Source: Saprospira sp. CCB-QB6 | Lineage (GTDB): Bacteria; Bacteroidota; Bacteroidia; Chitinophagales; Saprospiraceae | DNA: 64,000 nt | Direction of reading: 5' to 3' | NCBI RefSeq assembly: GCF_028464065.1 | Contig: NZ_CP116808.1 | Span: forward strand, 2,621,501 to 2,685,500 | In this document: piece after piece, positions 26,501-33,184 of the stretch | Layout of the letters: each line of letters opens with the position of its first letter | How positions within the stretch are numbered: the stretch's first letter is position 1 | The notes under the pieces: generated by a model | Database searches by the model: none | What the model saw: only the letters and a program-made list of their open reading frames with translations | Told to the model about the DNA's origin: nothing | Program-made: the position numbers and the translations under genes

Positions 26501-27799
26501 AACCCCACTGGCCGTGCCGCTACAACCGCTTGGCTCGATCAAGCCGCTAGCTCTGGCTGGGTAACCGAAAATATTTTCCTTAACCAACAGGTGACGCAAT
26601 CTCATAACCAAAGCATTTCGGCTAAGTTTACCCTAGAGCCTTTGCCCGACTTTAAGATTGATGTGGACCTCAGCAAAACGCTGACGGAAAACTTCTCCGA
26701 GAATTTCAAGATGGATACCATCGGAGGAAGCTTCCAACACCTCAATCCTATGGAAATCGGTTCAGTGAATATTTCTTACCTCCCGATTTTATCTACCTTT
26801 GATCAAATCGGAACGAACGGAAGCAACTCTTCAGCGACCTTTGAAGAGTTCGAAAATAACCGCATTATTATCTCTAATCGCATCGGCGATGCCAACGGTA
26901 TTACCGACTTACACGATGATACTACCAATAATGCAGGCTACCGACTCGGCTATGGCCGCTATCAACAAGATGTCCTGATTCCCGCTTTCTTAGCCGCCTA
27001 CTCTGGCCAAGATGCCAATACTTTTAAGCTAGGTGATATCCGCGATCTCTTGCCTATGCCGAACTGGAAACTGACCTATAATGGCCTGACCAAAATCGAG
27101 CTCTTTAAAAAGTATTTCTCTAGCTTTAGCCTAACGCACGGCTACCAATCAAAATTGACCGTGAATAGCTTCGCTACCGATCTCGACTATGAAGAAGATC
27201 CCGAACAAAAAGATCCTAATAGCCTCAACTATTACTCTAGCTTCGAGATCCCCGATATTGTCATCACAGAGCAGTTTATGCCCCTAATCGGTATCGATAT
27301 GCGCCTGAAAAACGGCCTCTCGGCCCGCTTTAATTACAAGAAATCGAGAAACCTCTCTATGAGCTTTGTCGATTACCAACTCTCAGAAACCAAAACTTCT
27401 GAAATTACAGTGGGCTTAGGCATGCTCATCAAAAACTTTACGCCCGAAAAACTGAATATCTTCAAGAAGAAGGGCAAGAAGAAGGATACAAAGAAAAAGA
27501 ACAATAATTTCGACTTCGATTTTGGCAAAACAATTCCCAAAAATGAGCTGGACATTAAGTTCGATTTCTCTTTCCGAGATGACAAAACGGTCAACCACGT
27601 CCTTGACCAAAATAACTCGGTCGCTACTCGCGGAATGCAAACGATCCGAATCTCGCCTTCTATTGATTATGCCATCAATAACCGCCTGACGATCCGATTA
27701 TTCTACGATTATAACCGCACAATCCCAGCGGTCTCTACCTCTTTCCCCGTCACCAATACCAAGGCCGGGGTTACGGTTCGCCTCTCTTTGGCCCAATAA
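20537..27799 (+). CDS. sprA: T9SS outer-membrane translocon / gliding motility protein SprA
   Basis: A 2,420-residue outer-membrane protein matching SprA in size (about 2,400 in Flavobacterium johnsoniae), the giant barrel through which type IX secretion substrates leave the cell. Residues 1-23 are a signal peptide ending TIGA. The sequence then shows long amphipathic strand-rich stretches with blocks I associate with SprA: LQLSFNYNTQATFDFDRQIK near residue 220, VVFLDDFEGAASNFNLTIPS near 850, and a GEIWINELRLTGFDERGG segment near 1515. It ends in an aromatic beta-strand (GVTVRLSLAQ). It would export the proteins at 30149 and 45135. Codon choice shifts toward C-ending codons in the second half. 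Confidence 0.93.
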   Translation: MNAKTAALQLLLFFLCVSQTIGANGPHFYGPTLSAGPDQPLGPDIPSYPTQDSLPPISERFGDFVRDRSNNPFDLKDPKAIDKKVTYDPRSGLYILTETINGSNYRPPVYMTLEEYLAFRAKEEDQDYFQDLYLMDRQQAGEDPIEPYKERIQNSLVDRLFCGSNFDVRPQGNIDLTFGADFQRIANPILTERQQRQGGFDFDMNMQLNVVGKIGEKLQLSFNYNTQATFDFDRQIKVQYLTDTPCSEDDIVRKIDAGNVSFPLRTSLIQGRQNLFGFMTELQFGRLTVSMVASQSQTQRKEISIQGGAQQQTFEVTADNYDENRHFFLSHYNRNTYEGNMVNLPQINSLFNITKIEVWVTNDRNVTEGVRDVVAYADLGETEADNMLNANRLNGATEQGRDLYGRRLPDNYANRLYDELLASERARGLQTAVSELQTGFNMTDAQDFSKIRARKLSASEYSYHSQLGFLSLNVSVKPTDVIAVAYQYTYNGKTYQVGEFAQDLPIDADTLNVMHLKLLKGVRTRVDLPIWDLMMKNIYSLGAYQVNSEDFQLDVFYQDPGGGEKRFIPEGPVSSKPLLRLLNLDNLNRQGDPMPDGQFDFVSGLTILPQNGRVIFPVLEPFGSTLEKAFRSDPDDPSTVSNLAQRYVYQQLYDSTVTRAREFPEFNRFIIRGSYKSSVSSEISLGGFNIPRGSVVVSAGGAVLTEGSDYSIDYNLGRIKILNEAYLNSGQPIRVAFEDNSTFGFNRQSFFGTRFDYFINKNFNIGGTFLHLSERPFTQKVNYGDDPISNSIYGFDVQYSSELPWLTKAVDFLPLISTKEASSITFSGEFAHLLPGSPSVIDQANDEGGVVFLDDFEGAASNFNLTIPSLNWQLASTPRGDGNDLFPEANLIDSLPYNKNRARIAWYQLDPDLISNPPNNVSGDEAKSVYVRQFRQDEIFRNFTVSAIQSTLLRTFDLAYYPKERGPYNFDARFDTLEAEEHWGGVMRSIQNNDFEANNIEFVEVWVMSPFKEGYGGNGGELYIELGDVSEDILRDSRLFFENGLPADSSSSIRTDETNWSRVPRTQAITNAFDNDPDIRDKQDVGLDGYDNASEAIKYAEYLDSLAAIYGTASTIYQEALNDPAGDDFLYFRDDFYDNNTAPNGENPILWRYKRFNNPQGNSTPDGGNTSFTSTSTNIPNTEDINRDNTLNEEESYFQYRIPVERVNGSDEMAFTQYTFDSVGVDYDGPNGTETVYWYQLKIPIDQYTKRVGGISDFRSIRFIRMYMTGFEEKTVMRFARLDLIRNQWRRYTRTLREPGVYLPTENDNETAFDVNAVNYEENSQRTPYPYVLPPGVEREQAIGSLANTLQNEQSLSVNIQNLKDGDARAIYKIVNFDMRVYERLKMYVHAESLPDCAVENDPGDLKLFVRLGSDFENNYYEYEIPLEMSTAFGSADPEDIWLENNELNFGLDVLRNLKIQRDLLNISLSSLYTETDPDAPNNNVKIIGNPDLGVVKGVMVGIRNTKDDGLNRCGEIWINELRLTGFDERGGTAALMRTDIKLADLGQLTLSGQFKSIGFGQIEQRVNQRSREQLFQYDVAGNFSLDKFFPKKWKLKVPFYAQYSQEILTPEYDPYQLDIRLTDKLRAATTAAARDSIRQQAQTVTTISSFNFTNVRKERTGKRRLPTDLSNFSFTYAQSNNHYRSPIIASEEHIENRGVIDYNYAPGLRPIYPFKKLFKKQNKWLALIQEFNFNPLPNSFSFRNEMRRNFTETTYRFSEDAYSTWYDKRFSWDRSYNLQWDFAKSLKFNFSATNNGVIDEPYGRLDTEVKRDSVWQNIQNLGRNKNYQHSMTLSYAVPLDKIPALDWIKVRAQYQSNYNWSVASLNTDSLGNVIGNTHNRQLNVDFQFTKLYAKSKYLKKIDSKPKKKPKRPQRGGKDDKKKEEREPSMAERLLIRPFLLIRRGRITYQEDYATSIPGFMGQHSVLGQDINSFGANLAPGWDFITGLNPTGRAATTAWLDQAASSGWVTENIFLNQQVTQSHNQSISAKFTLEPLPDFKIDVDLSKTLTENFSENFKMDTIGGSFQHLNPMEIGSVNISYLPILSTFDQIGTNGSNSSATFEEFENNRIIISNRIGDANGITDLHDDTTNNAGYRLGYGRYQQDVLIPAFLAAYSGQDANTFKLGDIRDLLPMPNWKLTYNGLTKIELFKKYFSSFSLTHGYQSKLTVNSFATDLDYEEDPEQKDPNSLNYYSSFEIPDIVITEQFMPLIGIDMRLKNGLSARFNYKKSRNLSMSFVDYQLSETKTSEITVGLGMLIKNFTPEKLNIFKKKGKKKDTKKKNNNFDFDFGKTIPKNELDIKFDFSFRDDKTVNHVLDQNNSVATRGMQTIRISPSIDYAINNRLTIRLFYDYNRTIPAVSTSFPVTNTKAGVTVRLSLAQ

Positions 27800-27820
27800 A
27801 TGACGGCCAAAATGATTAAC

Positions 27821-27857
27821 GGTCAGTGGAGCTTGCTCTGCTGACCGTTTTTTTATG
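27821..27857 (+). terminator. Intrinsic terminator after sprA
   Basis: ACGGTCAG / CTGACCGT outer stem with an inner GAGC / GCTC stem, ending in a run of T. It is 21 bases after the sprA stop codon and just before E10. Confidence 0.9.
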
Positions 27858-27864
27858 TTCTGTT

Positions 27865-27982
27865 TTTTGGGGCCTCCGCAGCAAAGCTGCGGCGCTACGC
27901 TTTGGGGCTCGCTATTCGCTCGGCCCTTCGCCAGCAAGCTGGCTCGGTCTGGCCTTCGGCCACCCCGCCGCATCGCTAGGCC
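27865..27982 (+). repeat. Family E repeat, type B, forward (E10)
   Basis: Starts TTTTTTGGGGCCTCCGC and ends CATCGCTAGGCC. Variable modules are CCGCAGCAAAGCTGCGG and GCCAGC-AA-GCTGGC, the latter also present in E7. It lies between convergent genes. Confidence 0.85.
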
Positions 27983-28001
27983 AAAAGCGGTATGGCTTGA
28001 G

Positions 28002-28481
28002 TTACTCATTTTTTAGCCGAAGCAGAAGCAATTTATTTTCTTTGGGGCCCAACCGAAAGCTAGCCGCCTTAAAGCTAGGTGGTCCAGCCACAATTTTGGG
28101 GTCATTAGAAAAGCCATAGGGCTCTTTGGGGATGCCCCAAAAATTAAGGTCCAGTTGGCCATTCTGATTGAGATCTTGGAAAAAGGCCAAGGCATATTGT
28201 CCAGGAGGAAGTTGGCCCAAATCAATGCGCAAAGGCAGTTTTTGAAGCGGAACTACTGCCTTTTTAAGGGCCAATTCTTCTTTTTGAAAACTTTGAGCGC
28301 TATGGTAAAGCGCATAATAGAGCTGGCCCTCTACTTTTTGGGCTGACTCTAGCTGAATGATTAGCTGTTGGGCCGAAATTGGGCTAATGCAGAGAAAAAA
28401 GAGGGCAAAAACAAGCAAAAAAGGAGGAAACATAAGCAATGGGGATGAGCAAAGTTTGAAAATAAGAGGAGTTTTTATCAA
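28002..28481 (-). CDS. DUF2141 family exported protein
   Basis: A 159-residue small exported protein. A hydrophobic N-terminus (FPPFLLVFALFFLCISPISAQ) is the signal peptide. The mature part, about 120 residues, carries DUF2141 hallmarks: the start of a beta-sandwich (LIIQLESAQKVEGQLYYALY), the centre QYALAFFQDLNQNGQLDLNF and the highly typical WGIPKEPYGFSNDP. The family's role is unknown; it occurs widely in Bacteroidota and Proteobacteria envelopes. An internal Met at 28433 would remove a 16-residue N-terminal extension and is a possible start, but the longer form supplies the basic residues a signal peptide needs. The gene appears monocistronic. Confidence 0.85.
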   Translation of the reverse strand: MIKTPLIFKLCSSPLLMFPPFLLVFALFFLCISPISAQQLIIQLESAQKVEGQLYYALYHSAQSFQKEELALKKAVVPLQKLPLRIDLGQLPPGQYALAFFQDLNQNGQLDLNFWGIPKEPYGFSNDPKIVAGPPSFKAASFRLGPKENKLLLLRLKNE

Positions 28482-28532
28482 AGGATGGCCGATAAGTTAA
28501 TTTCATGAGGGGTAAACCACTCATTTATAGAT

Positions 28533-28577
28533 CATTGCGAAGCAATACCGCTTTTGCTGTAGGTTGAAACCTACAGC
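28533..28577 (+). repeat. Family R3 hairpin repeat
   Basis: CATTGCGAAGCAATA, then CCGCTTTT and the hairpin GCTGTAGGTT-GA-AACCTACAGC (28556-28577). Layout is the same as at 19185-19228, with compensated base changes (A-T for G-C in the stem). It touches E11. Confidence 0.7.
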
Positions 28578-28580
28578 ATC

Positions 28581-28704
28581 GGCCTAGCGATGTGAAAGGG
28601 TGGCCGAAGGCCAGACCGAAGCCCGAAGGGCTGAAGGGCCGAGCAGAGAGCGAGCCCTGAAACGTAGCGCCGCAAGGCGAAGCCGTAGCGGAGGCCCCAA
28701 AAAA
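28581..28704 (-). repeat. Family E repeat, type B, reverse (E11)
   Basis: Starts GGCCTAGCGATGTGAAAGGG and ends GGAGGCCCCAAAAAA. Variable modules are AGCCC-GAA-GGGCT and a CCGCAAGGCGAAGCCGTAGCGG block shared with E13 and E14. With R3 it fills the 317-base gap between divergent genes. Confidence 0.85.
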
Positions 28705-28798
28705 GAAACAGCAGCATAGAAAAAAAGGTTAAAAATCCAATAGCAGGAAGCCATGAAAAATGTATTACCTTTGGCTTTCAACCAATTAAAAGCGCCCT

Positions 28799-29128
28799 AT
28801 GAAATCATTGGAAGAACACCATAACAGCTTGCCTTACCGCAAATCAAATGACGATAATTTTGGGAATGTACTGGACAAAATGTTGCAGGTATATGGCCTA
28901 AGTGACAAGATGCGGGAGTTTCAGATTCGGAATTATTGGGAGCAGCAAATGGGGCCAATGATTGCCGAACATACGCAATCGGTTTTTGTGAAAAGGCGGA
29001 AATTATTTGTGCGGATGCGTTCGGCGCCTTTGCGTCAGGAATTGATGTATGGCAAGGCCAAGTTATTGGAATTGCTGAATCGGCATTTGGGAGAAGAATA
29101 CTTGAAGGATGTGGTCATTTTGGCCTAA
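28799..29128 (+). CDS. DUF721 (DciA-like) protein
   Basis: A 109-residue DUF721 protein. The conserved core runs from about residue 22 (FGNVLDKMLQVYGLSDKM) through YWEQQMGPMIAEHT and LFVRMRSAPLRQELMYGKAK, the alpha-beta unit shared with the DnaB helicase loader DciA. Zinc-ribbon cysteines seen in some family members are absent. A role in loading the replicative helicase is plausible from that kinship but is inference. It ends 12 bases before miaA in the same direction, so the two are probably co-transcribed. Confidence 0.85.
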   Translation: MKSLEEHHNSLPYRKSNDDNFGNVLDKMLQVYGLSDKMREFQIRNYWEQQMGPMIAEHTQSVFVKRRKLFVRMRSAPLRQELMYGKAKLLELLNRHLGEEYLKDVVILA

Positions 29129-29140
29129 AACAGCGGAATA

Positions 29141-30049
29141 GTGTCGCGATTATTGCAAATTTTGGGGCCTACGGCCAGCGGAAAAACAGCATTGGGTATT
29201 GCCTTGGCCCAGAAGTACGGGGCGGAGATATTTTCTTGTGATGCTCGGCAATTTTACCGAGAAATGGAGATTGGAACGGCCAAGCCGGATGCCGAAGAAT
29301 TGGCCGCGGCCCCGCATCATTTTATCAATAGCTTGTCGATAGAGGACAACTATACGGTGGGGGATTATGAGCAGGATATTTTGGCTGCTTTGGCCAATTA
29401 CTTTGAGCAAAAAGAGCTCGCTATACAATTGGGCGGCTCGGGTTTGTTTGCTCGGGTTACGGCAGAGGGCCTCGATGAGTTTCCGGATGTGCCGGCGGCT
29501 GTTCGGGAAGAATTAGAGGCGGAATTGCTGGAAAAAGGTTTGGAAGCTTTGCAGCAAGAATTGGCCGAAAAAGACCCTCAATATTATCAGGAAGTAGATA
29601 TACAGAATCCGAGGAGATTAGTTCGGGCCCTAGAGATTTGTCGGGCTACGGGTAGTCCTTATAGTAGCTTTAGGCAGCAAAAGCGGGGGGCTCGCCCGTT
29701 TACTGTAATAAAGCTAGCCTTAGATTGGCCCAGAGCGCAGCTTTATGAGCGAATTGATCGCAGAGTTTTGCTAATGTTAGATCAAGGCTTAGAGGCTGAG
29801 GCTAGAGCATTGTATCCAAAAAGAGATTTATTGTCCTTAAAAACAGTAGGTTATCAGGAGTGGTGGCCTTATTTTGAGGGCCAAATTGATCGGGCCGAGG
29901 TGATTCGCTTGATACAGCGGAATAGTCGGCGCTATGCCAAACGGCAGATGAGCTGGTTGCGCAAGGAAAAAGATCTACATTGGATAGATGCTCAATTGCC
30001 TTTAGATGAACAAGTTGAGGCCGTTTTGGGCCATTTAAAATCGCTATAA
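29141..30049 (+). CDS. miaA: tRNA dimethylallyltransferase MiaA
   Basis: Transfers a dimethylallyl group to N6 of A37 in tRNAs reading codons that begin with U. The 302-residue sequence begins with GTG at the proper N-terminus (MSRLLQILGPTASGKT) and has the P-loop GPTASGKT at residues 9-16, then IFSCDARQFYREMEIGTAKP (the family's DSRQ-Y-x-x-M-x-IGTAKP signature with C replacing the usual S-related residue before D), LGGSGLFARV and NPRRLVRALEI. The C-terminal RYAKRQMSWLRKE segment is the conserved tRNA-binding part. The downstream DUF721 neighbour (12 bases upstream) and lack of a promoter between them suggest one transcript. Confidence 0.95.
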   Translation: MSRLLQILGPTASGKTALGIALAQKYGAEIFSCDARQFYREMEIGTAKPDAEELAAAPHHFINSLSIEDNYTVGDYEQDILAALANYFEQKELAIQLGGSGLFARVTAEGLDEFPDVPAAVREELEAELLEKGLEALQQELAEKDPQYYQEVDIQNPRRLVRALEICRATGSPYSSFRQQKRGARPFTVIKLALDWPRAQLYERIDRRVLLMLDQGLEAEARALYPKRDLLSLKTVGYQEWWPYFEGQIDRAEVIRLIQRNSRRYAKRQMSWLRKEKDLHWIDAQLPLDEQVEAVLGHLKSL

Positions 30050-30073
30050 TTAACGTTTAGTTGACTCCTAAAG

Positions 30074-30105
30074 ATTGGATATTCTTGACAATGCTCGTAT
30101 TATTG
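30074..30105 (+). promoter_or_regulatory. Candidate Bacteroidota promoter for the LTD/SprB protein gene
   Basis: ATTG (30074-30077), 20 bases, TATTATTG (30098-30105). Each box is one mismatch from TTTG and TAnnTTTG. The gene starts 43 bases downstream. Confidence 0.42.
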
Positions 30106-30148
30106 CGGCCTTAAAGAGAAATATCAGCTTTATATCAAAAATAAGTAA

Positions 30149-32509
30149 ATGAAACAAACGATTAGTTTCCTCTTAGCCCTTTGCTGTAGCTTTCCGCTAG
30201 TAGCACAACTTACAGTTACCTTAGACAGCACACAAGATGTGAGCTGTAATGGCAATAACGATGGGGCTGTTTTTGTCACGGCAGACCCTAATGGCTGTAG
30301 CTCAACTACAGTATTGATTAATGAGTTTTTAGTAAATGGACCTGGGGCAGGCGACGGAACAGGCTGTGGCGCCAATGGGGACCCTCTTTCAGAAGAATAT
30401 ATTGAGCTTATTGCTCCTGCTGGTACCGATTTGAGTTGTTATGTATTGACCGATGGCGACTGGATTTTGACACTACCCGCAGGGAGCATTGTCCCTGCCG
30501 ATGGCTTATTTACTATTGGCCATAATAACTCGCCTTTGCATATCACCAACGGAACTACCTTTGACTTAGATGTAGAAGGCTGCAACTGTATCGCTGATGT
30601 AGGCACCAGAGTTTGTCAAGATCTTATTTTTACCAATGGAGGAGAGTATTTGACGATGTATGATGCCAGCGGAACCTTTATTGATGGGGTAATTTATGGC
30701 AACCCGAGCGGCGTGAATAATACGCCCAGCCCAGGCGATATTATCAGCACCTCTGGTTTGACGGGTTGTGTTGGTAGCGTAACTATTCCTTCTTTGGCTA
30801 GCTATGCAACTATCAGTGTTTCTGGCGATGTATATCAGCGCGATCCTGACGGTAGCAGCACCTGGGCCGCAACTAGCAGCATGACGCCAAATGATTGTAA
30901 CAGTGGAGGAAGTGCTAATCTAAGCTTCCTTTGGTCTAATGGAGATACCACAGAAGACCTTTCTGGCTTGGCTGCAGGGACTTACACCCTAACCGTAACA
31001 GATAATAATGGAGCAACAGCTACCGTAAGCGCTACAATCAATGAGCCTACCGCTATTGTGGCCACTTCTAGCTTGACCGATCCCAACTGCCCTAACAGCT
31101 TGGATGGCGCTATTGATATTACCGTAAGCGGTGGAGCAAATGCCTATACTTTCGCTTGGTCGAATGGCGAAACAACAGAAGATTTGAGCAATGTTTCTGC
31201 AGGTACTTATAGCGTAACTATTACGGACACAACAGGCTGCGAATTGGTGGACAGCTATCAACTCAATACCCCCTCTGGTTTTGCCGTAGCCCTAGATGCT
31301 GCCGTTTCACCCCTCTGTAATGGCGATGCCAACGGAACAATTGATGTGACGGTAACGGGTGGCATTGCGCCAATTACTTACCTTTGGTCCAATACTGCTA
31401 CCACAGAAGACCTTAGCGCTTTGGCCGCTGGCACTTATGCCCTTACCGTGACCGATGGTAACGGCTGTACAGATACTCTCTCTGCCGTTTTGCAAGATCC
31501 CGCTGCTTTTACTCCTAGCTTCAATCTGCAAAATGCAAACTGTGAAAACAACAACGGTTTTATTGATTATACCCTAAGTGGTGGTACTGCTCCTTACAGC
31601 TATTTGTGGTCTACTGGCGATACCCTAGAAGACCTAGATAGCCTTGCCGCAGGTAGCTATACCCTAACGGTAACCGATGCCAATGCTTGTAGCTTCGCTA
31701 CTTCAACTGCAATTGTCGTGGGTATGGATACTACTTTCTCTATAGGAATGTCTTTTCAGTTGATAAACTGCCAAGCTCCTAACTCTGGAGGACTAGTTGC
31801 TGAACCTGATTTGGGCGCAAGTCCAATTAGCTATGCTTGGTCTACAGGAGATACTACAAGAGCGTTAACTAACCTGATTTCAGGCACTTATACCGTGACA
31901 GCTACCGATGCTTCTGGCTGTACTGATGAGTTCACGGCAACCTTGGGCGATCCTCAACAACCTACGCTTAACCCAAGTCTAGGCTATAGCAATCAAGTCG
32001 ATACCACTATGGATTTGGGAATTACAATTCCCGCCACTACGGGCGCCAATGAAGCTGGCGTAAGTTATAGCTGGACCTATAGCCCCGCAGCTGGCCTAAA
32101 TCTTAGCTCAGATACCCTAAGCGATATCGAATTGAGCGGCTTGGCTGTCGGAAATTACACAATTACCGTTACGGCTTCTTCCCTCAATGGCTGTGTCCTA
32201 AGCGAAACGCTTACGCTAGAAATTACAGAACAACCCGAACCTGCCGTACCTTCGGCCTTTACCCCCAATGGCGATAATATTAACCCCACTTTCCGCGCCC
32301 TCTATCTAGATGCGGCCTATGTGGACGAGTTTAAGATTTATAACCGCTGGGGCCAATTGGTCTACGATGATGCCAATAACCCCGTTTGGGACGGCACCAT
32401 CAATGGCAATGAACAAGCCCGCGATGTATATATCTACCGCATTAGCTACCAGCGCCCACAAGATAGCGAGCCCGTTGTGCTCCGTGGCGAAGTAACGCTT
32501 TTGCGCTAA
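30149..32509 (+). CDS. T9SS-exported protein with lamin-tail domain nested in SprB repeats
   Basis: A 786-residue predicted cell-surface protein. Residues 1-19 are a signal peptide (ending LVAQ). A SprB repeat starts at about 21 (LTVTLDSTQDVSCNGNNDGA) and is interrupted at about 52 by a lamin-tail-like domain (VLINEFLVNG, then YIELIAPAGTDLSCYVLTDG and GEYLTMYDASGTFIDGVIYG). The repeat resumes at about 252 with SFLWSNGDTTEDLSGLAAGT. Four more SprB repeats follow to about 690. The last 85 residues form a type B (gliding-motility) sorting domain: PSAFTPNGDNINPTF, IYNRWGQLVY and a final LRGEVTLLR. Export through SprA and surface anchoring are inferred from that domain. A strong terminator follows. 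Confidence 0.88.
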   Translation: MKQTISFLLALCCSFPLVAQLTVTLDSTQDVSCNGNNDGAVFVTADPNGCSSTTVLINEFLVNGPGAGDGTGCGANGDPLSEEYIELIAPAGTDLSCYVLTDGDWILTLPAGSIVPADGLFTIGHNNSPLHITNGTTFDLDVEGCNCIADVGTRVCQDLIFTNGGEYLTMYDASGTFIDGVIYGNPSGVNNTPSPGDIISTSGLTGCVGSVTIPSLASYATISVSGDVYQRDPDGSSTWAATSSMTPNDCNSGGSANLSFLWSNGDTTEDLSGLAAGTYTLTVTDNNGATATVSATINEPTAIVATSSLTDPNCPNSLDGAIDITVSGGANAYTFAWSNGETTEDLSNVSAGTYSVTITDTTGCELVDSYQLNTPSGFAVALDAAVSPLCNGDANGTIDVTVTGGIAPITYLWSNTATTEDLSALAAGTYALTVTDGNGCTDTLSAVLQDPAAFTPSFNLQNANCENNNGFIDYTLSGGTAPYSYLWSTGDTLEDLDSLAAGSYTLTVTDANACSFATSTAIVVGMDTTFSIGMSFQLINCQAPNSGGLVAEPDLGASPISYAWSTGDTTRALTNLISGTYTVTATDASGCTDEFTATLGDPQQPTLNPSLGYSNQVDTTMDLGITIPATTGANEAGVSYSWTYSPAAGLNLSSDTLSDIELSGLAVGNYTITVTASSLNGCVLSETLTLEITEQPEPAVPSAFTPNGDNINPTFRALYLDAAYVDEFKIYNRWGQLVYDDANNPVWDGTINGNEQARDVYIYRISYQRPQDSEPVVLRGEVTLLR

Positions 32510-32533
32510 ATCACATTAGCCCGATAAAAGAAG

Positions 32534-32570
32534 AACTCCCCTTGCAGTTGCTGTAAGGGGAGTTTTTTTT
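32534..32570 (+). terminator. Intrinsic terminator merged with repeat E12
   Basis: AACTCCCCTT / AAGGGGAGTT stem (10 bp) and eight T. The T-run is also the first part of E12 (TTTTTTTTGGGGCTGCCC). Confidence 0.9.
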
Positions 32571-32690
32571 GGGGCTGCCCCTGCGGCCGTTGGCCTTGGG
32601 TCGGGCTGTCTCGCAGCTCGCTGTTCGCTCGGCCCTTCAGCGCTGCGCGCTTCGGTCTGGCCTGCGGCCACTGCTGCCCATCCCTCAGCC
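32563..32690 (+). repeat. Family E repeat, type A, forward (E12)
   Basis: Starts in the terminator T-run and ends ATCCCTCAGCC. Variable modules are GGCCGTTGGCC and AGCGC-TGC-GCGCTT. It is part of a 466-base gap that also holds E13 and two terminators. Confidence 0.85.
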
Positions 32691-32748
32691 GCGGGCCTTC
32701 GGCCCTTTTTAATTGTAGGTTGAAACCCTCATGAATGGAATGGCCTTC

Positions 32749-32881
32749 GGCCTAGCGATGCGGCGGGGTGGCCGAAGGCCAGACCGAGGGCGGAACAAAG
32801 TGGAGCCTGAAGGGCCGAGCAGACCTGCGAGCCCTGAAGCGTAGCGCCGCAAGGCGAAGCCGCAGCGGAGGCCCCAAAAAA
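32749..32881 (-). repeat. Family E repeat, type B, reverse (E13)
   Basis: Starts GGCCTAGCGATGCGGC and ends GGAGGCCCCAAAAAA. A partial R3 hairpin (GTAGGTTGAAACC, 32715) lies just before it. E12 and E13 face each other as an inverted pair. Confidence 0.85.
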
Positions 32882-32893
32882 TCAGCAACAGAA

Positions 32894-32936
32894 ACAAAAA
32901 AAGCGGGCCCGCAGCAAAAATGCTACAGACCCGCTT
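32894..32936 (-). terminator. Second terminator downstream of tRNA-Asp
   Basis: On the minus strand AAGCGGG / CCCGCTT closes a stem with an inner AGCA/TGCT pairing, followed by TTTTTTG. It backs up the hairpin at 32943-32974. Confidence 0.65.
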
Positions 32937-32942
32937 AAAATG

Positions 32943-32974
32943 AAAAAAGCACTGACTTACGTTAGTGCTTTTTT
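32943..32974 (-). terminator. Bidirectional terminator downstream of tRNA-Asp
   Basis: AAAAAAGCACT / AGTGCTTTTTT stem, symmetrical and therefore usable on both strands. It lies two bases from the tRNA 3' end. Confidence 0.85.
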
Positions 32975-32975
32975 G

Positions 32976-33049
32976 CGGTCTGGACGGGACTCGAACCCGC
33001 GACCCCCTGCGTGACAGGCAGGTATTCTAACCAACTGAACTACCAGACC
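32976..33049 (-). tRNA. tRNA-Asp (anticodon GTC)
   Basis: A 74-nt cloverleaf on the minus strand: acceptor GGTCTGG / CCAGACC with discriminator G; D arm with AGTTCAGTTGGTT; anticodon stem CCTGC / GCAGG around loop CTGTCAC (anticodon GTC); T arm GCGGG-TTCGAGT-CCCGT. The 3' CCA is not encoded. Confidence 0.97.
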
Positions 33050-33076
33050 AGTGATGCCCTCTCTTTGAGTGCGACA

Positions 33077-33108
33077 CAAATATAAGACGGCCTTTTGGAC
33101 TTTCCAAA
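33077..33108 (-). promoter_or_regulatory. Bacteroidota promoter for tRNA-Asp
   Basis: On the minus strand TTTG (33108-33105), 20 bases, then TATATTTG (33084-33077): an exact TTTG-N20-TAnnTTTG match. The tRNA starts 28 bases downstream. Confidence 0.85.
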
Positions 33109-33184
33109 TCTATTTTTAGAAATAGGCGTTTTTTTTCAAATAAAAAGAGAAAAACAAGCCCTTAAGCCCTAAAGACGGCCAATA

